This document shows positions 42,143-51,803 of a DNA stretch of 64,000 bases, in pieces. Source of the stretch: JBFJKD01 sp041600415 (GTDB lineage: Bacteria; Pseudomonadota; Gammaproteobacteria; Pseudomonadales; Porticoccaceae); the NCBI GenBank assembly GCA_041600415.1, contig JBFIKF010000004.1, forward strand, positions 124,001-188,000. Reading direction: 5' to 3'. The position numbers and the translations under genes are program-made. The stretch's first letter is position 1. Each line of letters starts with the position of its first letter. The notes beneath the pieces were generated by a model. The model ran no database searches. It saw only the letters and a program-made list of their open reading frames with translations, and was not told the origin of the DNA.

Positions 42143-43471
42143 TCAGGCGCTACGCGCCAACGTTTGAGGAACAGGTTCGTCGGGAGCCGATGCCAGATCC
42201 TGCGCCTCGATACCCGCGGTTTTTAGCAGGCGACTAAAATCCGCCTGCGCCAGCCTCACCTGCAATATGGTACCACCATTTTCCGTGCTCCGTTCGTTGA
42301 CGACCCCGTTGGCACGGTAGAATTGCGCACGTAACCGCGCTTGCTGTGGCGTTAAATAATAGGTTCCCCGATGGATCGCGCCGCTTAACAATTCCACCAT
42401 GGCCTGGATCAACAACGCCAGTCCGGCACCGGTTTGTCCCGACAACCATACGCCAACGGGTTTATTGCGGGCATCGCGCTCGATGCGTGGCTCAGCATCC
42501 TCGAGTAAATCAATTTTGTTATACACCATCAATACGGGGATATCCGCCGCACCGATTTCCTCCAGCACTTGTTTGACGCGCTCGATGTTCTGGTGGCGCG
42601 TATCGCTGGCGGCATCGATAACATGTAACAACAAGCTGGCCTGCGCCGCTTCTTCGAGGGTGGCGCGAAAGGCCTCGACCAGTTTATGGGGTAAATGGCT
42701 GATAAACCCCACCGTGTCCGCAACAATGACCGGCCCGACCTGATCCAGATTCAGGCGCCGCATGGTGGGGTCAAGCGTCGCAAACAGCTGGTCTGCAACG
42801 AACGTATCGGCGTTAGCAAGCATGTTAAACAGCGTCGATTTACCAGCGTTGGTGTATCCCACCAGTGACACGGTAGGAATTTCCGCGCGGCGCCGACGAC
42901 GGCGCCCCTGTGCGCGCTGGCTGCGCACCTTTTCGAGACGCTTCTGAATCGCTTTAATCCGCGCCCGCACCATGCGCCGGTCGCTTTCCAACTGAGTTTC
43001 CCCGGGGCCGCGCAAACCGATACCGCCCTTCTGGCGTTCCAGATGGGTCCAGCCGCGTACCAGCCGGGTGCTCAAATGCTGGAGCTGAGCGAGCTCCACC
43101 TGTAATTTGCCTTCGTGAGTTTGCGCACGCTGCGCAAAAATATCGAGAATCAGCCCGACACGATCCACCACCCGACAGCACAGCTCCCGCTCCAGATTGC
43201 GCTCCTGACTGGGGCTCAGTGGATGATTAAAAATAACAAGTTTGGCGTCGTGCTCGCGCACCAGGTCGGCGAGTTCCCGCAACTTGCCAGTGCCGATAAA
43301 GTAGCGACTCTGGGGGGTCTGCCGGTGACCGCCAATAACAGCCACCGGATCGCCACCAGCGGAAAGTACCAGTTCTTCAAACTCCCGGCAGTCCTCCGGC
43401 TCCCGCTCACTGGCAATATCGAGATGTACGAGTACTGCAAGCTCGCCAGAATCCGGGCGGTCAAAAAACAA
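42143..43471 (-). CDS. hflX: GTPase HflX
   Basis: 442 residues. The N-terminal glycine-rich HflX domain (GTGKLRELADLV, FNHPLSPSQERNLE) and a coiled linker precede the GTPase domain: GYTNAGKSTLFN (G1), DTVGFISHLPHKLVEAF (G3) and NKIDLL (G4). The C-terminal extension is present. It is a ribosome-splitting GTPase used under stress. The start codon directly follows the hfq stop. Confidence 0.97.
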   Translation of the reverse strand: MFFDRPDSGELAVLVHLDIASEREPEDCREFEELVLSAGGDPVAVIGGHRQTPQSRYFIGTGKLRELADLVREHDAKLVIFNHPLSPSQERNLERELCCRVVDRVGLILDIFAQRAQTHEGKLQVELAQLQHLSTRLVRGWTHLERQKGGIGLRGPGETQLESDRRMVRARIKAIQKRLEKVRSQRAQGRRRRRRAEIPTVSLVGYTNAGKSTLFNMLANADTFVADQLFATLDPTMRRLNLDQVGPVIVADTVGFISHLPHKLVEAFRATLEEAAQASLLLHVIDAASDTRHQNIERVKQVLEEIGAADIPVLMVYNKIDLLEDAEPRIERDARNKPVGVWLSGQTGAGLALLIQAMVELLSGAIHRGTYYLTPQQARLRAQFYRANGVVNERSTENGGTILQVRLAQADFSRLLKTAGIEAQDLASAPDEPVPQTLARSA

Positions 43472-43747
43472 TCAACCTCCCTGGCCCTCGTCGCCATACT
43501 CGCTATCCCCGTCACCAGACGGTGGTACAGCCATGGGCAACTTGACAGGACGGGATGGCACAACGGTGGAGATCGCGTGCTTGTAGACCATCTGGCTGAC
43601 AGTATTCTTAAGCAAAACGACAAACTGATCAAAAGACTCGACCTGGCCCTGTAATTTGATGCCGTTGACCAGAAAAATAGAGACGGGTATCCGCTCCTTG
43701 CGCAGTACGTTCAAAAAAGGGTCTTGTAAATTATGCCCTTTTGACAT
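43472..43747 (-). CDS. hfq: RNA chaperone Hfq
   Basis: 91 residues. The Sm fold is seen in DPFLNVLRKERIPVSIFLVNGIKLQGQVESFDQFVVLL, then the proximal-site YKHAIST motif. The C-terminal tail is short and acidic/Gly-rich (GDGDSEYGDEGQGG). It pairs small RNAs with mRNAs. First gene of the hfq-hflXKC group, 119 bases after miaA. Confidence 0.98.
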   Translation of the reverse strand: MSKGHNLQDPFLNVLRKERIPVSIFLVNGIKLQGQVESFDQFVVLLKNTVSQMVYKHAISTVVPSRPVKLPMAVPPSGDGDSEYGDEGQGG

Positions 43748-43866
43748 TGTTATTCTCCTTCTTTAAGAAACCAATAATAATTAAATATCTCATAAAACCA
43801 TAAGGTTAAAGCGCCAAATATAGCCGCCTATCATCTGGGTCGACCATGATACTACCGGCTTTGAGT

Positions 43867-44868
43867 TTAGTATATGGTCTCTTTTTCCAAAATTTTCAAG
43901 TAATTAGTCAAAATTTGTGGGGTGGACAGCGACATTTCCTCGGTGGATTCCATGTCCAGCCAGTATACATCGGGCCAACTACGCAACCAGGTGAGCTGCC
44001 GCTTGGCCAGCTGGCGGGTGGCGATCACCCCCTTCTCGACCGCGTTTTGATAGCCGCAATCACCCTCGAGATATGACCACAGCTGCCCATATCCAGCAGC
44101 GCGCATGGCGGTGGAGGTGGACGACAGATCACCGCGGGCGCGCAACTTCGCCACTTCCTCGACCAGGCCGCGCTCCAGCATGAACGCGAAGCGCTGGGCA
44201 ATTCGGTGATGCAAATTAGCGCGCGGCCCTCCCGACAGAGCACAGGCCACCACTCGGTAATTTTCGGTGAGGGCGGCCGTGCCCTGCCCACAACACAACT
44301 GTTCCTGATGCACGGCAGTTAGCGACTTACCGGTGATGCGATAGACTTCCAGTGCGCGCTGAATACGCCGGGAATGATTGGGGTGAAATCTGGCAGCACT
44401 GTCGGGATCCACCAACGCCAACTCCGCATGCAGTGCGGGCCAACCCCGCTCCTCGGCCTCGCAGACAATCTGCGCGCGTATGTGCGGGTTGGGCGGGGGC
44501 AATTCAGCCAGGCCATCCAACAGGGCGCGAAAATAGAGCATGGATCCTCCCACCAGCAGTGGAATTTTCCCGGCGGTGATAATCTCCGCTATCTCCCGGC
44601 GCGCGTCCGTCACAAAATCAGCCACGGAATAAGGGTCCGCGGGATCGCGAATATCGATCAGGCGATGGGGATGCCGCGCCAACGTTTCGGCATCAGGTTT
44701 GGCGGTACCGATGTCCATACCGCGATAAATTTGTGCTGAGTCAACACTGATTAATTCGACGGGTAAATGATCCCGCAAGCTGAGCGCCAGATCAGTTTTG
44801 CCCGACGCAGTAGGACCCATTAAAAATAGAATATGCGGGCGCCCGTGCCCGGCCCCGGCAACAACCAC
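43867..44868 (-). CDS. miaA: tRNA dimethylallyltransferase MiaA
   Basis: 333 residues. The P-loop GPTASGKTDLAL, the DSAQIYRGMDIGTAKP motif and GGSMLYFRALLDGLA identify MiaA, which adds dimethylallyl to A37 of tRNAs reading UNN codons. It follows mutL with no spacer. Confidence 0.97.
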   Translation of the reverse strand: MVVAGAGHGRPHILFLMGPTASGKTDLALSLRDHLPVELISVDSAQIYRGMDIGTAKPDAETLARHPHRLIDIRDPADPYSVADFVTDARREIAEIITAGKIPLLVGGSMLYFRALLDGLAELPPPNPHIRAQIVCEAEERGWPALHAELALVDPDSAARFHPNHSRRIQRALEVYRITGKSLTAVHQEQLCCGQGTAALTENYRVVACALSGGPRANLHHRIAQRFAFMLERGLVEEVAKLRARGDLSSTSTAMRAAGYGQLWSYLEGDCGYQNAVEKGVIATRQLAKRQLTWLRSWPDVYWLDMESTEEMSLSTPQILTNYLKILEKETIY

Positions 44869-46740
44869 CTAACGCCCCCGCAAAAACAGTTTGTCCAGTT
44901 GCTCCAGGGTCAGCTGCGCCCAGGTCGGACGACCGTGATTACACTGCCCGCTGCGTTCGGTGACTTCCATTTGCCGCAGTAACCCGTTCATCTCCGCAAT
45001 GGTCAGCTGCCGATTGGCCCGCACTGAACCACGACAGGCCATGGTCGATAAAATTTCGTCGCTGCGGGCACTGAGACGATCGCTGTTTCCGTGGGTTAAT
45101 ATGTCCGCCAGCACATCCCTCACCAGTAGCGCGACATCCACGCCGCGCAGCAACGCGGGTATACTCCTGACTAACAGGGTTTCCGGCCCCGCGCGATGCA
45201 CGTCAAAGCCCAAATCGCGAAACAGCTCCGCGCTGGTTTCGGCACAATCCGCCTCACTCTGACTGACACTGAGACTTTCCGGCACCAGCAAGGGCTGTGT
45301 TGCAACCGCCTGATTTTCGTACGCAGTTTTCATCTGCTCGTAGGTAATGCGTTCGTGAGCGGCATGCATATCTACGATCACCAGCCCACGTTCGTTTTGC
45401 GCGAGAATATATATCCCAAGAATTTGTGCCACGGCGTAACCCAGCGCCGGAACCGACTGTCCTTCCGACTGAGTCTGCGCGCCTCCCTCTGCAAGGGGCA
45501 CAGTAGGGTGCACATGGCGGTCATCGTGGGCAGCCACGTTGGCAGCGCCATACAGTTCGCGCATTTCCCCCAGCGCACCGCTGCCATGTTGCCGCAGGTC
45601 CATCCCGTGTTGGTGGTAATCAGATGTTCGGCCATGGGCATCCCGCCCTGGTACTGGCGTGATACCCGCGCCCGACTGTTCTTCACCTGCCAGGTGAGAA
45701 GTTGACGCGCTACTGTGTTCCGCTCCAGGCCCCATTGCGGCTACAGCCCGATGTAAATGGTGAAACAGGAAATCGTGCACCGCGCGACTATCCCGGAAAC
45801 GCACCTCGTGCTTGGTAGGATGGACGTTGACATCCACCGCTCTGGCGTCGAGTTCGATAAACAACACAAACGCCGCATGCCGATTGTGGTACATCACATC
45901 GCGATAAGCCTGGCGCACCGCGTGAGTCACCACCCTGTCCCGTACGCAACGCCCATTGACAAAAAAGTACTGCAGATCCGCCTGACTGCGGGAGAAAGTC
46001 GGCGCTGCCAGCCAACCCCATAAGCGCAAGCCGTTGCGCTGCACATCAATAAACCGGGCTGCGGCCATAAACGCGCCCCCGCATATCGCTGCCACGCGCC
46101 GTTCCCACTGGGTTTGATCGGTGGCAGCGCGAAACTGATGCAGCGTTTTATTGTTGTGACGTAAACTGAAATCCACATCGAAGCGGCTCAATGCCAACTT
46201 TTTGACAATCTCTTCGATACGCGCATATTCAGTTTTTTCGGTGCGCAGAAACTTCCGTCGTGCCGGGGTGTTAAAAAATAAATCCCGCACTTCTACCGTA
46301 GCACCGCGCGCATGGGGCGTGGGCCGCACTGCGACGGCCATCTCCCGACCTTCGGTGACCGCACACCAGCCGGTGTTGCCGGCTTCCGCATTGGCGCTGA
46401 GGGTCAATCGCGAAACGGAGCCAATGCTGGCCAACGCCTCGCCGCGAAACCCAAGTGTTGCCACCCCTTCCAGGTCTTCCAGCTCAATAATTTTACTGGT
46501 GGCGTGGCGGCTAAGGGCCAGCGGTAAGTCCTCCCTGGCAATACCGATGCCGGTGTCGCGCACGCGAATTAGTTTGGCGCCGCCGAGCTCAATATCAATG
46601 TCGATACGATCGGCACCAGCATCGAGACTATTTTCGATCAGCTCCTTGACCACCGACGCGGGCCGTTCCACCACCTCGCCAGCCGCAATCTGGTTTGCCA
46701 GTCGGGGACTGAGTAAATGAATTGATTGCATAGTGTTCAC
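44869..46740 (-). CDS. mutL: DNA mismatch repair protein MutL
   Basis: 623 residues. GHKL ATPase motifs are ENSLDAGADRIDID, DTGIGI and TLGFRGEALASIGSVS. The C-terminal dimerisation domain contains DMHAAHERITYE, which fits the DxHA(x)2E(x)4E metal motif of nicking-type MutL (Met replaces the usual Gln). Endonuclease activity is therefore plausible, as in Pseudomonas and unlike E. coli. The middle linker is Gly/Ser/His-rich. Confidence 0.97.
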   Translation of the reverse strand: MNTMQSIHLLSPRLANQIAAGEVVERPASVVKELIENSLDAGADRIDIDIELGGAKLIRVRDTGIGIAREDLPLALSRHATSKIIELEDLEGVATLGFRGEALASIGSVSRLTLSANAEAGNTGWCAVTEGREMAVAVRPTPHARGATVEVRDLFFNTPARRKFLRTEKTEYARIEEIVKKLALSRFDVDFSLRHNNKTLHQFRAATDQTQWERRVAAICGGAFMAAARFIDVQRNGLRLWGWLAAPTFSRSQADLQYFFVNGRCVRDRVVTHAVRQAYRDVMYHNRHAAFVLFIELDARAVDVNVHPTKHEVRFRDSRAVHDFLFHHLHRAVAAMGPGAEHSSASTSHLAGEEQSGAGITPVPGRDAHGRTSDYHQHGMDLRQHGSGALGEMRELYGAANVAAHDDRHVHPTVPLAEGGAQTQSEGQSVPALGYAVAQILGIYILAQNERGLVIVDMHAAHERITYEQMKTAYENQAVATQPLLVPESLSVSQSEADCAETSAELFRDLGFDVHRAGPETLLVRSIPALLRGVDVALLVRDVLADILTHGNSDRLSARSDEILSTMACRGSVRANRQLTIAEMNGLLRQMEVTERSGQCNHGRPTWAQLTLEQLDKLFLRGR

Positions 46741-46741
46741 A

Positions 46742-48085
46742 TTATGACGTTGGAATACTAATGCGTTGGCCAGTACGGATGGTGGTGGAATTAAGCCGAT
46801 TGTGCTCCAGCAGGCGCTTCACGGAGACATTATGCCGCTGAGCAATATCCGACAAGGTGTCGCCGTGACTGATAATGTACTCGCGATCCGCCGACCGCCC
46901 GCGCTGCCACGCCAGACGAGTTCCCGGTGGCGGACGCGCGGTGAAATAGCGATGCACTCCGGTAAAAATAGCATCCGCCATTTTTTGTTGATAATCCGCC
47001 TGGTTTAGGCGCTGCGCTTCAGTGGCGTTGGAAATAAATCCCGTCTCCACGAGGATGGAGGGCATATCGGGGGATTTGAGCACCACGAACCCCGCCTGTT
47101 CCACATGCCGTTTGTGCAAATGCGCAAACGCGCCCATCGCCTTGAGCACTTCTCCCCCCACCTCCAAACTGCTATCCAGGGTCGCCGTCATGGAGAGATC
47201 CAGCAGCACACTGGCCAGCATTTTATCCTTGTCGTTGAGGCTAACACTGCCGACCCCGCCAATCAGATCCGCGCGATTTTCCCGTTCAGCCAGATAGCGC
47301 GCGGTCTCGCTGGTTGCGCCACGTCGCGACAGCGCATACACCGAAGCGCCTCGCGCAGCGGGGTTTTTAAACGCGTCGGCGTGCACCGAAATCATCATAT
47401 CCGCCCTTTTTTCCCGCGCGATGGCGGCGCGTCGATTCAACGGGATATAGTAATCTCCAGTGCGCACCAGCACCGCGGAGTATCCTGGCTCCCGGTCCAG
47501 GCGCCGCTTCAGCGCGCGACTGATGTCGAGCACCACCTTTTTCTCGTACACCCGATTGGGGCCGATGGCACCGGGATCGTCACCACCGTGACCCGCGTCG
47601 ATGGCAATTACAATGTCGCGCTGTTTATCGTTGTCTGGTACCACATCGCGCACGGTTTTTCCGGTGGCCTGCTGACTGTCAAACAGGTCCACCACCAACC
47701 GGTCGCCATACTGTTCATTGCGCTTTAATAGAAAACTGCGCGGCTTCACACTGGTCCGCAAATCGAGCACGATACGCAACCCGGACGGTTCGCGAGTAGC
47801 GCTGCGGATAGCGCTTAACGGAGTTGGCGCCAGATCAAGTACAGGTAACCCACGGGGCAACGAGGCGTTGGCGATATCGATTACCAGCCGCTCGGGGTTC
47901 TGCAGGGAAAATAACTTGTGTTCAACACCGTCGCTAAGATCGAAAACCAGTCGGGTGTGATCGGGGGCGCGCCACAGGCGCACACCTTCAATGGTGGCCG
48001 CGACAACCGAGAAGGGGGCCGTGAGCATCAGGCCAAAGCAAAATGCGGTCGCCACAGCTCTGCTTCCCGTTGTGCCCCTCGGCAA
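46742..48085 (-). CDS. amiB: N-acetylmuramoyl-L-alanine amidase with AMIN and LysM domains
   Basis: 447 residues. Signal peptide (AVVA-AT), AMIN domain (about 30-130, targeting to the septum), Amidase_3 catalytic domain with zinc ligands in IDAGHGGDDPGAIG, SVHADAF and the Glu in SILVETGFISN, and a C-terminal LysM domain (REYIISHGDTLSDIAQRHNV). It splits septal peptidoglycan during cell separation. AmiB versus AmiC naming is by context between tsaE and mutL, as in E. coli. Confidence 0.95.
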   Translation of the reverse strand: MPRGTTGSRAVATAFCFGLMLTAPFSVVAATIEGVRLWRAPDHTRLVFDLSDGVEHKLFSLQNPERLVIDIANASLPRGLPVLDLAPTPLSAIRSATREPSGLRIVLDLRTSVKPRSFLLKRNEQYGDRLVVDLFDSQQATGKTVRDVVPDNDKQRDIVIAIDAGHGGDDPGAIGPNRVYEKKVVLDISRALKRRLDREPGYSAVLVRTGDYYIPLNRRAAIAREKRADMMISVHADAFKNPAARGASVYALSRRGATSETARYLAERENRADLIGGVGSVSLNDKDKMLASVLLDLSMTATLDSSLEVGGEVLKAMGAFAHLHKRHVEQAGFVVLKSPDMPSILVETGFISNATEAQRLNQADYQQKMADAIFTGVHRYFTARPPPGTRLAWQRGRSADREYIISHGDTLSDIAQRHNVSVKRLLEHNRLNSTTIRTGQRISIPTS

Positions 48086-48136
48086 TATTTATCCCCGATT
48101 GTGTTTGCAAATGTCGGCGCTATTTAGCGCCCGGTT

Positions 48137-48640
48137 TTAATTCGTTTTGTTCCGCCCGCCGGTGGTGGTTGCTGCAGCGAGTTTATTCACCGCCGCACCA
48201 CCTCGCGTTGACACCGGCACCAGGGTGGCGGTGCGCCCGGCACCCGTCACCTCAAGCAGAACCCTGATATCCGGTAGCGGCAGCATACCTGCACCCCGTT
48301 CCGGCCATTCTATCAGGCAGATCGCCTGTTCATCAAAATAATCGCGCATACCGATAAACTCCAGCTCTTCGGGATCACCTAGGCGGTACAGGTCGAAATG
48401 GTACAAATTTCCTCGGACGAGACCATAGGGTTCCACCAGTGTATAGGTGGGACTTTTAACCGGCCCGATATGACCCAGAGCACGCAGCACGCCGCGACAA
48501 AACGTGGTTTTGCCGGCCCCCAGAGTGCCCTCCAGAAAAACCACGGCATTGTTAATGACTGCGCCGAGGCGCGCGCCACAATCCACGGTAGCCTGCTCAT
48601 CGGCCAGATTTACCATTATTGATTGCATAGCGACTTGCAT
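48137..48640 (-). CDS. tsaE: tRNA threonylcarbamoyladenosine biosynthesis ATPase TsaE
   Basis: 167 residues. P-loop LEGTLGAGKTTFCRGVLRALG, then VKSPTYTLVEPY and HFDLYRLGDPEELEFIG, and LIEWPERG. It assists TsaB/TsaD in forming t6A37 in ANN-decoding tRNAs. The C-terminal Lys/Asn-rich end is somewhat longer than average. Start could be one of three near Mets; the first has GGATG upstream. Confidence 0.96.
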   Translation of the reverse strand: MQVAMQSIMVNLADEQATVDCGARLGAVINNAVVFLEGTLGAGKTTFCRGVLRALGHIGPVKSPTYTLVEPYGLVRGNLYHFDLYRLGDPEELEFIGMRDYFDEQAICLIEWPERGAGMLPLPDIRVLLEVTGAGRTATLVPVSTRGGAAVNKLAAATTTGGRNKTN

Positions 48641-48647
48641 TACGTAT

Positions 48648-50159
48648 TCATCCGTTCACCAGGCGACGTAAATGGGGCATTAAATCCGTCGCCAACAGAC
48701 CGCGCTCACCGCCCACCGCGGCCGCCCGGTCAGCCGCGGCCCCGTGAACGCAGGCACCGAGCCTGGCCGCGTCCGCTGGCCTCAACCCTTGTGCCATAAG
48801 ACCACCGATCACACCACTTAATACATCACCCATACCACCGCTGGCCATACCCGGATTGCCCTGCGTACAAATTTCAAACAACGGCTGCCCACCTGATTTT
48901 TCACCATGGCATAGCACCGTGCCCGCCCCTTTCAGTAACACCGTACCGGGATACCGTTGCCACAGGCTTTGCGCAGCGGCAAACCGATCCTGTTGCACCT
49001 GCGCCGCGGTGACGCCGAGGAGCCGCGCTGCCTCACCCGGATGGGGCGTGAGGACCCAGCCACTCGCCTCCACACCACCGCGCCCAATGCGCCCAGCGGC
49101 AAGAATATTCAAAGCGTCCGCATCCACCACCATGGGCAAGCCAGTGTTGAGTGCCTGTTGCAGCATCTGTTCTGACCAGGGAGAACGACCCAGACCGGGC
49201 CCTATCACCAGATGGGTGGGTCCCGACAGCAGCGGTTCCAGCTCCTGGCCAGAAGCGACACCGTTAACCATTAGCTCGGGGCTGCGTGCCAATAACGCCG
49301 GTACGTGCTCGACGCGAGTGGCAACGCTAACCAGACCGGCCCCAACCCGCAACGCGGCCTCGGCTGCCATGGCGACAGCACCGCCATAACCATTATCCCC
49401 GCCGATAATCAGTACATGCCCGAAATGACCCTTATGAGCATCCCGCTGCCGCGCTGGCAATGGCCGACACACCACCGATAAATCAAGGCGCACTGCGCTT
49501 GGGTGTGCAACGTCGTAGACGGAATCTGGCACGCCCAGATCGGAACATACAATGTCGCCGCAAACTGCCGGGCCGCGCCCGGTATACACACCGCGCTTTA
49601 ACCCGATAAAACTCGCGGTAACCTGCGCGCGCACGGCTACGCCCAGCTCACAGCCCGTATCGCTACACAGCCCAGAGGGAATATCCAGCGCCAGTGTGGG
49701 CAGGCCGCTCGCGTTAATCGCCTGAATTGCTGCGCGGGTTGTCTCGCGTACTTCTCCGGAGACACCAATGCCCAAGAGGGCGTCGACCAGCACTCCTTCG
49801 GTTAATGGAATGTTGTCGTTAAACGACGCCATCACCACACCCTGAGCCTGAGCGTAGGCCCGCGCGCGCTGACCATCCGCAGTCAACTTTTCCGGTTCCC
49901 CAACGCTTACAATGCGCACCGGCAACCCACGCTGGGCCGCCGCCCCCGCGACGATATAGCCATCACCCCCGTTGTTGCCGCTGCCGCAAATAACGGTAAT
50001 CAATGTAGGTTGTGGCCAGCGCGCCAGCAGCGCGTCCAGGGCAAATAGCCCCGCCCGCTTCATCAGCGTTATGCCCGGTATGTTGTGCACTTCTATGGCG
50101 CAACGATCTAAGGCTCGCACCTGATCCGTCGTATATAGTCCGTCCGGGAATGTCGCCAT
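48648..50159 (-). CDS. nnr: Bifunctional NAD(P)H-hydrate epimerase/dehydratase
   Basis: 503 residues from the ATG at 50159 (MATFPDGLYTTDQVRALD), with GGTGGA upstream. A longer frame to 50411 exists but reaches into the divergent queG coding region. The N-terminal epimerase domain has GSGNNGGDGYIVA. The C-terminal ADP-dependent dehydratase has GHFGHVLIIGGDNGYGGAV and GNPGMASGGMGDVLSG. It repairs damaged NADH/NADPH hydrates. Confidence 0.95.
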   Translation of the reverse strand: MATFPDGLYTTDQVRALDRCAIEVHNIPGITLMKRAGLFALDALLARWPQPTLITVICGSGNNGGDGYIVAGAAAQRGLPVRIVSVGEPEKLTADGQRARAYAQAQGVVMASFNDNIPLTEGVLVDALLGIGVSGEVRETTRAAIQAINASGLPTLALDIPSGLCSDTGCELGVAVRAQVTASFIGLKRGVYTGRGPAVCGDIVCSDLGVPDSVYDVAHPSAVRLDLSVVCRPLPARQRDAHKGHFGHVLIIGGDNGYGGAVAMAAEAALRVGAGLVSVATRVEHVPALLARSPELMVNGVASGQELEPLLSGPTHLVIGPGLGRSPWSEQMLQQALNTGLPMVVDADALNILAAGRIGRGGVEASGWVLTPHPGEAARLLGVTAAQVQQDRFAAAQSLWQRYPGTVLLKGAGTVLCHGEKSGGQPLFEICTQGNPGMASGGMGDVLSGVIGGLMAQGLRPADAARLGACVHGAAADRAAAVGGERGLLATDLMPHLRRLVNG

Positions 50160-50219
50160 TAATTTTCCACCGCACCTCTGATTTCTGGCAGAATTATACG
50201 GCAACCGAAGACGACTACC

Positions 50220-51320
50220 ATGCCTGCCCACAGCCAATCCCCCGCGCCAACGGACTACGTTAAACTCGCCGACGACATTAAACGGATGGCGCGGGAGCAG
50301 GGCTTTCAACAGGCGGGCATTGCCGATCTCGATCTTAGCGTTGCCGGTGAGCGCCTGCGCACCTGGCTGGCGCGAGGGCTGCACGGCAGTATGGACTGGA
50401 TGGCAACCCACGGCGCCAAGCGCTGGAGTCCCGAGCTATTACTGCCCGGCACCGTGCGCGTCATTAGCGTGCGCATGGACTACCTGGCCCCGGAATCGAA
50501 ACTGGTAGCGCGCCTGCGCGAGCCGGATAAGGCCTATATTTCACGGTATGCGGTGGGTCGGGACTATCATAAACTGATGCGTAAACGGCTGGCATCGCTC
50601 GCTACAAAAATTGACGACCTGTATCCCGGCACGGTGATTCAACGCCCGTTTGTGGATAGTGCGCCTGTCATGGAGAAACCTCTCGCGGAAAAAGCAGGCC
50701 TCGGCTGGATTGGCAAAAACACCTTGTTATTAAACGCCAGGGCTGGGTCCTGGTTTTTCCTCGGCGAGTTGTTCACCAGCCTGCCGTTACCGGTGGATAC
50801 ATCCCCTGCGGAAAATCACTGTGGCAAGTGCCGCGCCTGTCTCAAGGTGTGTCCGACCAATGCGTTTCCGGAACCCTATGTGCTGGACGCCAGAAGATGT
50901 ATTTCCTATCTAACCATCGAAAAAAAGGACAGTATTCCCCTGGAATTCCGCGCTGCGATCGGCAACCGGGTCTTCGGTTGCGATGATTGCCAGACAGTCT
51001 GCCCCTGGAATCGCTACGCCAAATCCAGCACCGAGACCGACTTTCGCCCGCGCCACCAGCTCGACGATAGCCAGTTGACCGACCTGTTTCTGTGGACGGA
51101 ACAGGAATTTCTTGGCAACACTGCTGGTTCACCCATTCGCCGCATCGGCTATCTACGCTGGCTGCGCAATCTGGCCGTGGGACTGGGCAACGCACCTTAC
51201 TCCGATCGGGTTATCGAAGCGCTGACAACGCGCGCCCAACACCCCTCTGCCATGGTGCGCGAACACGTGCAGTGGGCACTCGCTCAACACGGCCACAGCA
51301 GCGCCCCGACAGTTGCTTAA
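50220..51320 (+). CDS. queG: Epoxyqueuosine reductase QueG
   Basis: 366 residues. Two iron-sulfur cluster motifs, CGKCRACLKVCP and CDDCQTVCPW, follow a cobalamin-binding N-terminal domain (GKNTLLLNARAGSWFFLGEL, and conserved DSAPVMEKPLAEKAGLGWIG). It performs the last step of queuosine synthesis in tRNA. Divergent from nnr. Confidence 0.96.
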   Translation: MPAHSQSPAPTDYVKLADDIKRMAREQGFQQAGIADLDLSVAGERLRTWLARGLHGSMDWMATHGAKRWSPELLLPGTVRVISVRMDYLAPESKLVARLREPDKAYISRYAVGRDYHKLMRKRLASLATKIDDLYPGTVIQRPFVDSAPVMEKPLAEKAGLGWIGKNTLLLNARAGSWFFLGELFTSLPLPVDTSPAENHCGKCRACLKVCPTNAFPEPYVLDARRCISYLTIEKKDSIPLEFRAAIGNRVFGCDDCQTVCPWNRYAKSSTETDFRPRHQLDDSQLTDLFLWTEQEFLGNTAGSPIRRIGYLRWLRNLAVGLGNAPYSDRVIEALTTRAQHPSAMVREHVQWALAQHGHSSAPTVA

Positions 51321-51384
51321 GAGCAACAAACTCGGTATAGTCCGCGTCCTCAAAATCGTTGGGATTTGACAGGAGCAATGTCAG

Positions 51385-51654
51385 TTGGCAAACACAGCCC
51401 AAGCAAGAAAACGCGCACGCCAAAGTGAAAAGCGGCGTCAACACAACGCCAGCCTGCGGTCGATGGCGCGCACTTATCTGAAAAAAGTAAACGCGGCCAT
51501 AGCTTCTGGCAACCTGGAAGATGCCAAAGCTGCCTACGGCGTAGCGGTGCCGATTCTGGATCGCATCGCGGACAAAGGCATTTTGCACAAAAACAAGGCA
51601 GCTCGGCACAAGAGCCGTCTCAACAGCAAGATCAAGGCCCTTGCCACGCAGTAA
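51385..51654 (+). CDS. rpsT: 30S ribosomal protein S20
   Basis: 89 residues with the typical MANTAQARKRARQSEKRRQHN start and Lys-rich helices. The start codon is TTG with AGGAG nine bases before it; an ATG seven bases upstream is in another frame. E. coli rpsT also starts with UUG, which is part of its feedback control. It is followed by an intrinsic terminator. Confidence 0.96.
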   Translation: MANTAQARKRARQSEKRRQHNASLRSMARTYLKKVNAAIASGNLEDAKAAYGVAVPILDRIADKGILHKNKAARHKSRLNSKIKALATQ

Positions 51655-51729
51655 CCATAGCTTCGCGCCCGTCCGGAGGGCACTTAAGCTACCTGATCTG
51701 AAGAGCTGAATACGCAATAATGTAGCTAC

Positions 51730-51757
51730 AAAAAACCGACCAAAAGATCGGTTTTTT
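51730..51757. terminator. Bidirectional intrinsic terminator between rpsT and proB
   Basis: AAAAAACCGA (51730-51739) pairs with TCGGTTTTTT (51748-51757), giving A/T runs on both sides. It serves rpsT on the plus strand and the proB operon on the minus strand, which converge here. Confidence 0.88.
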
Positions 51758-51803
51758 AATTTTGCACTCTTTTGCCGGCAAGTCGCCCGCAACCTGCCGC
51801 AGT

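Noticed and set aside
43115..43654. 179-codon plus-strand ORF across hflX and hfq
   Set aside because: Antisense shadow of two conserved genes.
48856..49389. 177-codon plus-strand ORF opposite nnr
   Set aside because: Antisense shadow of the conserved dehydratase domain.
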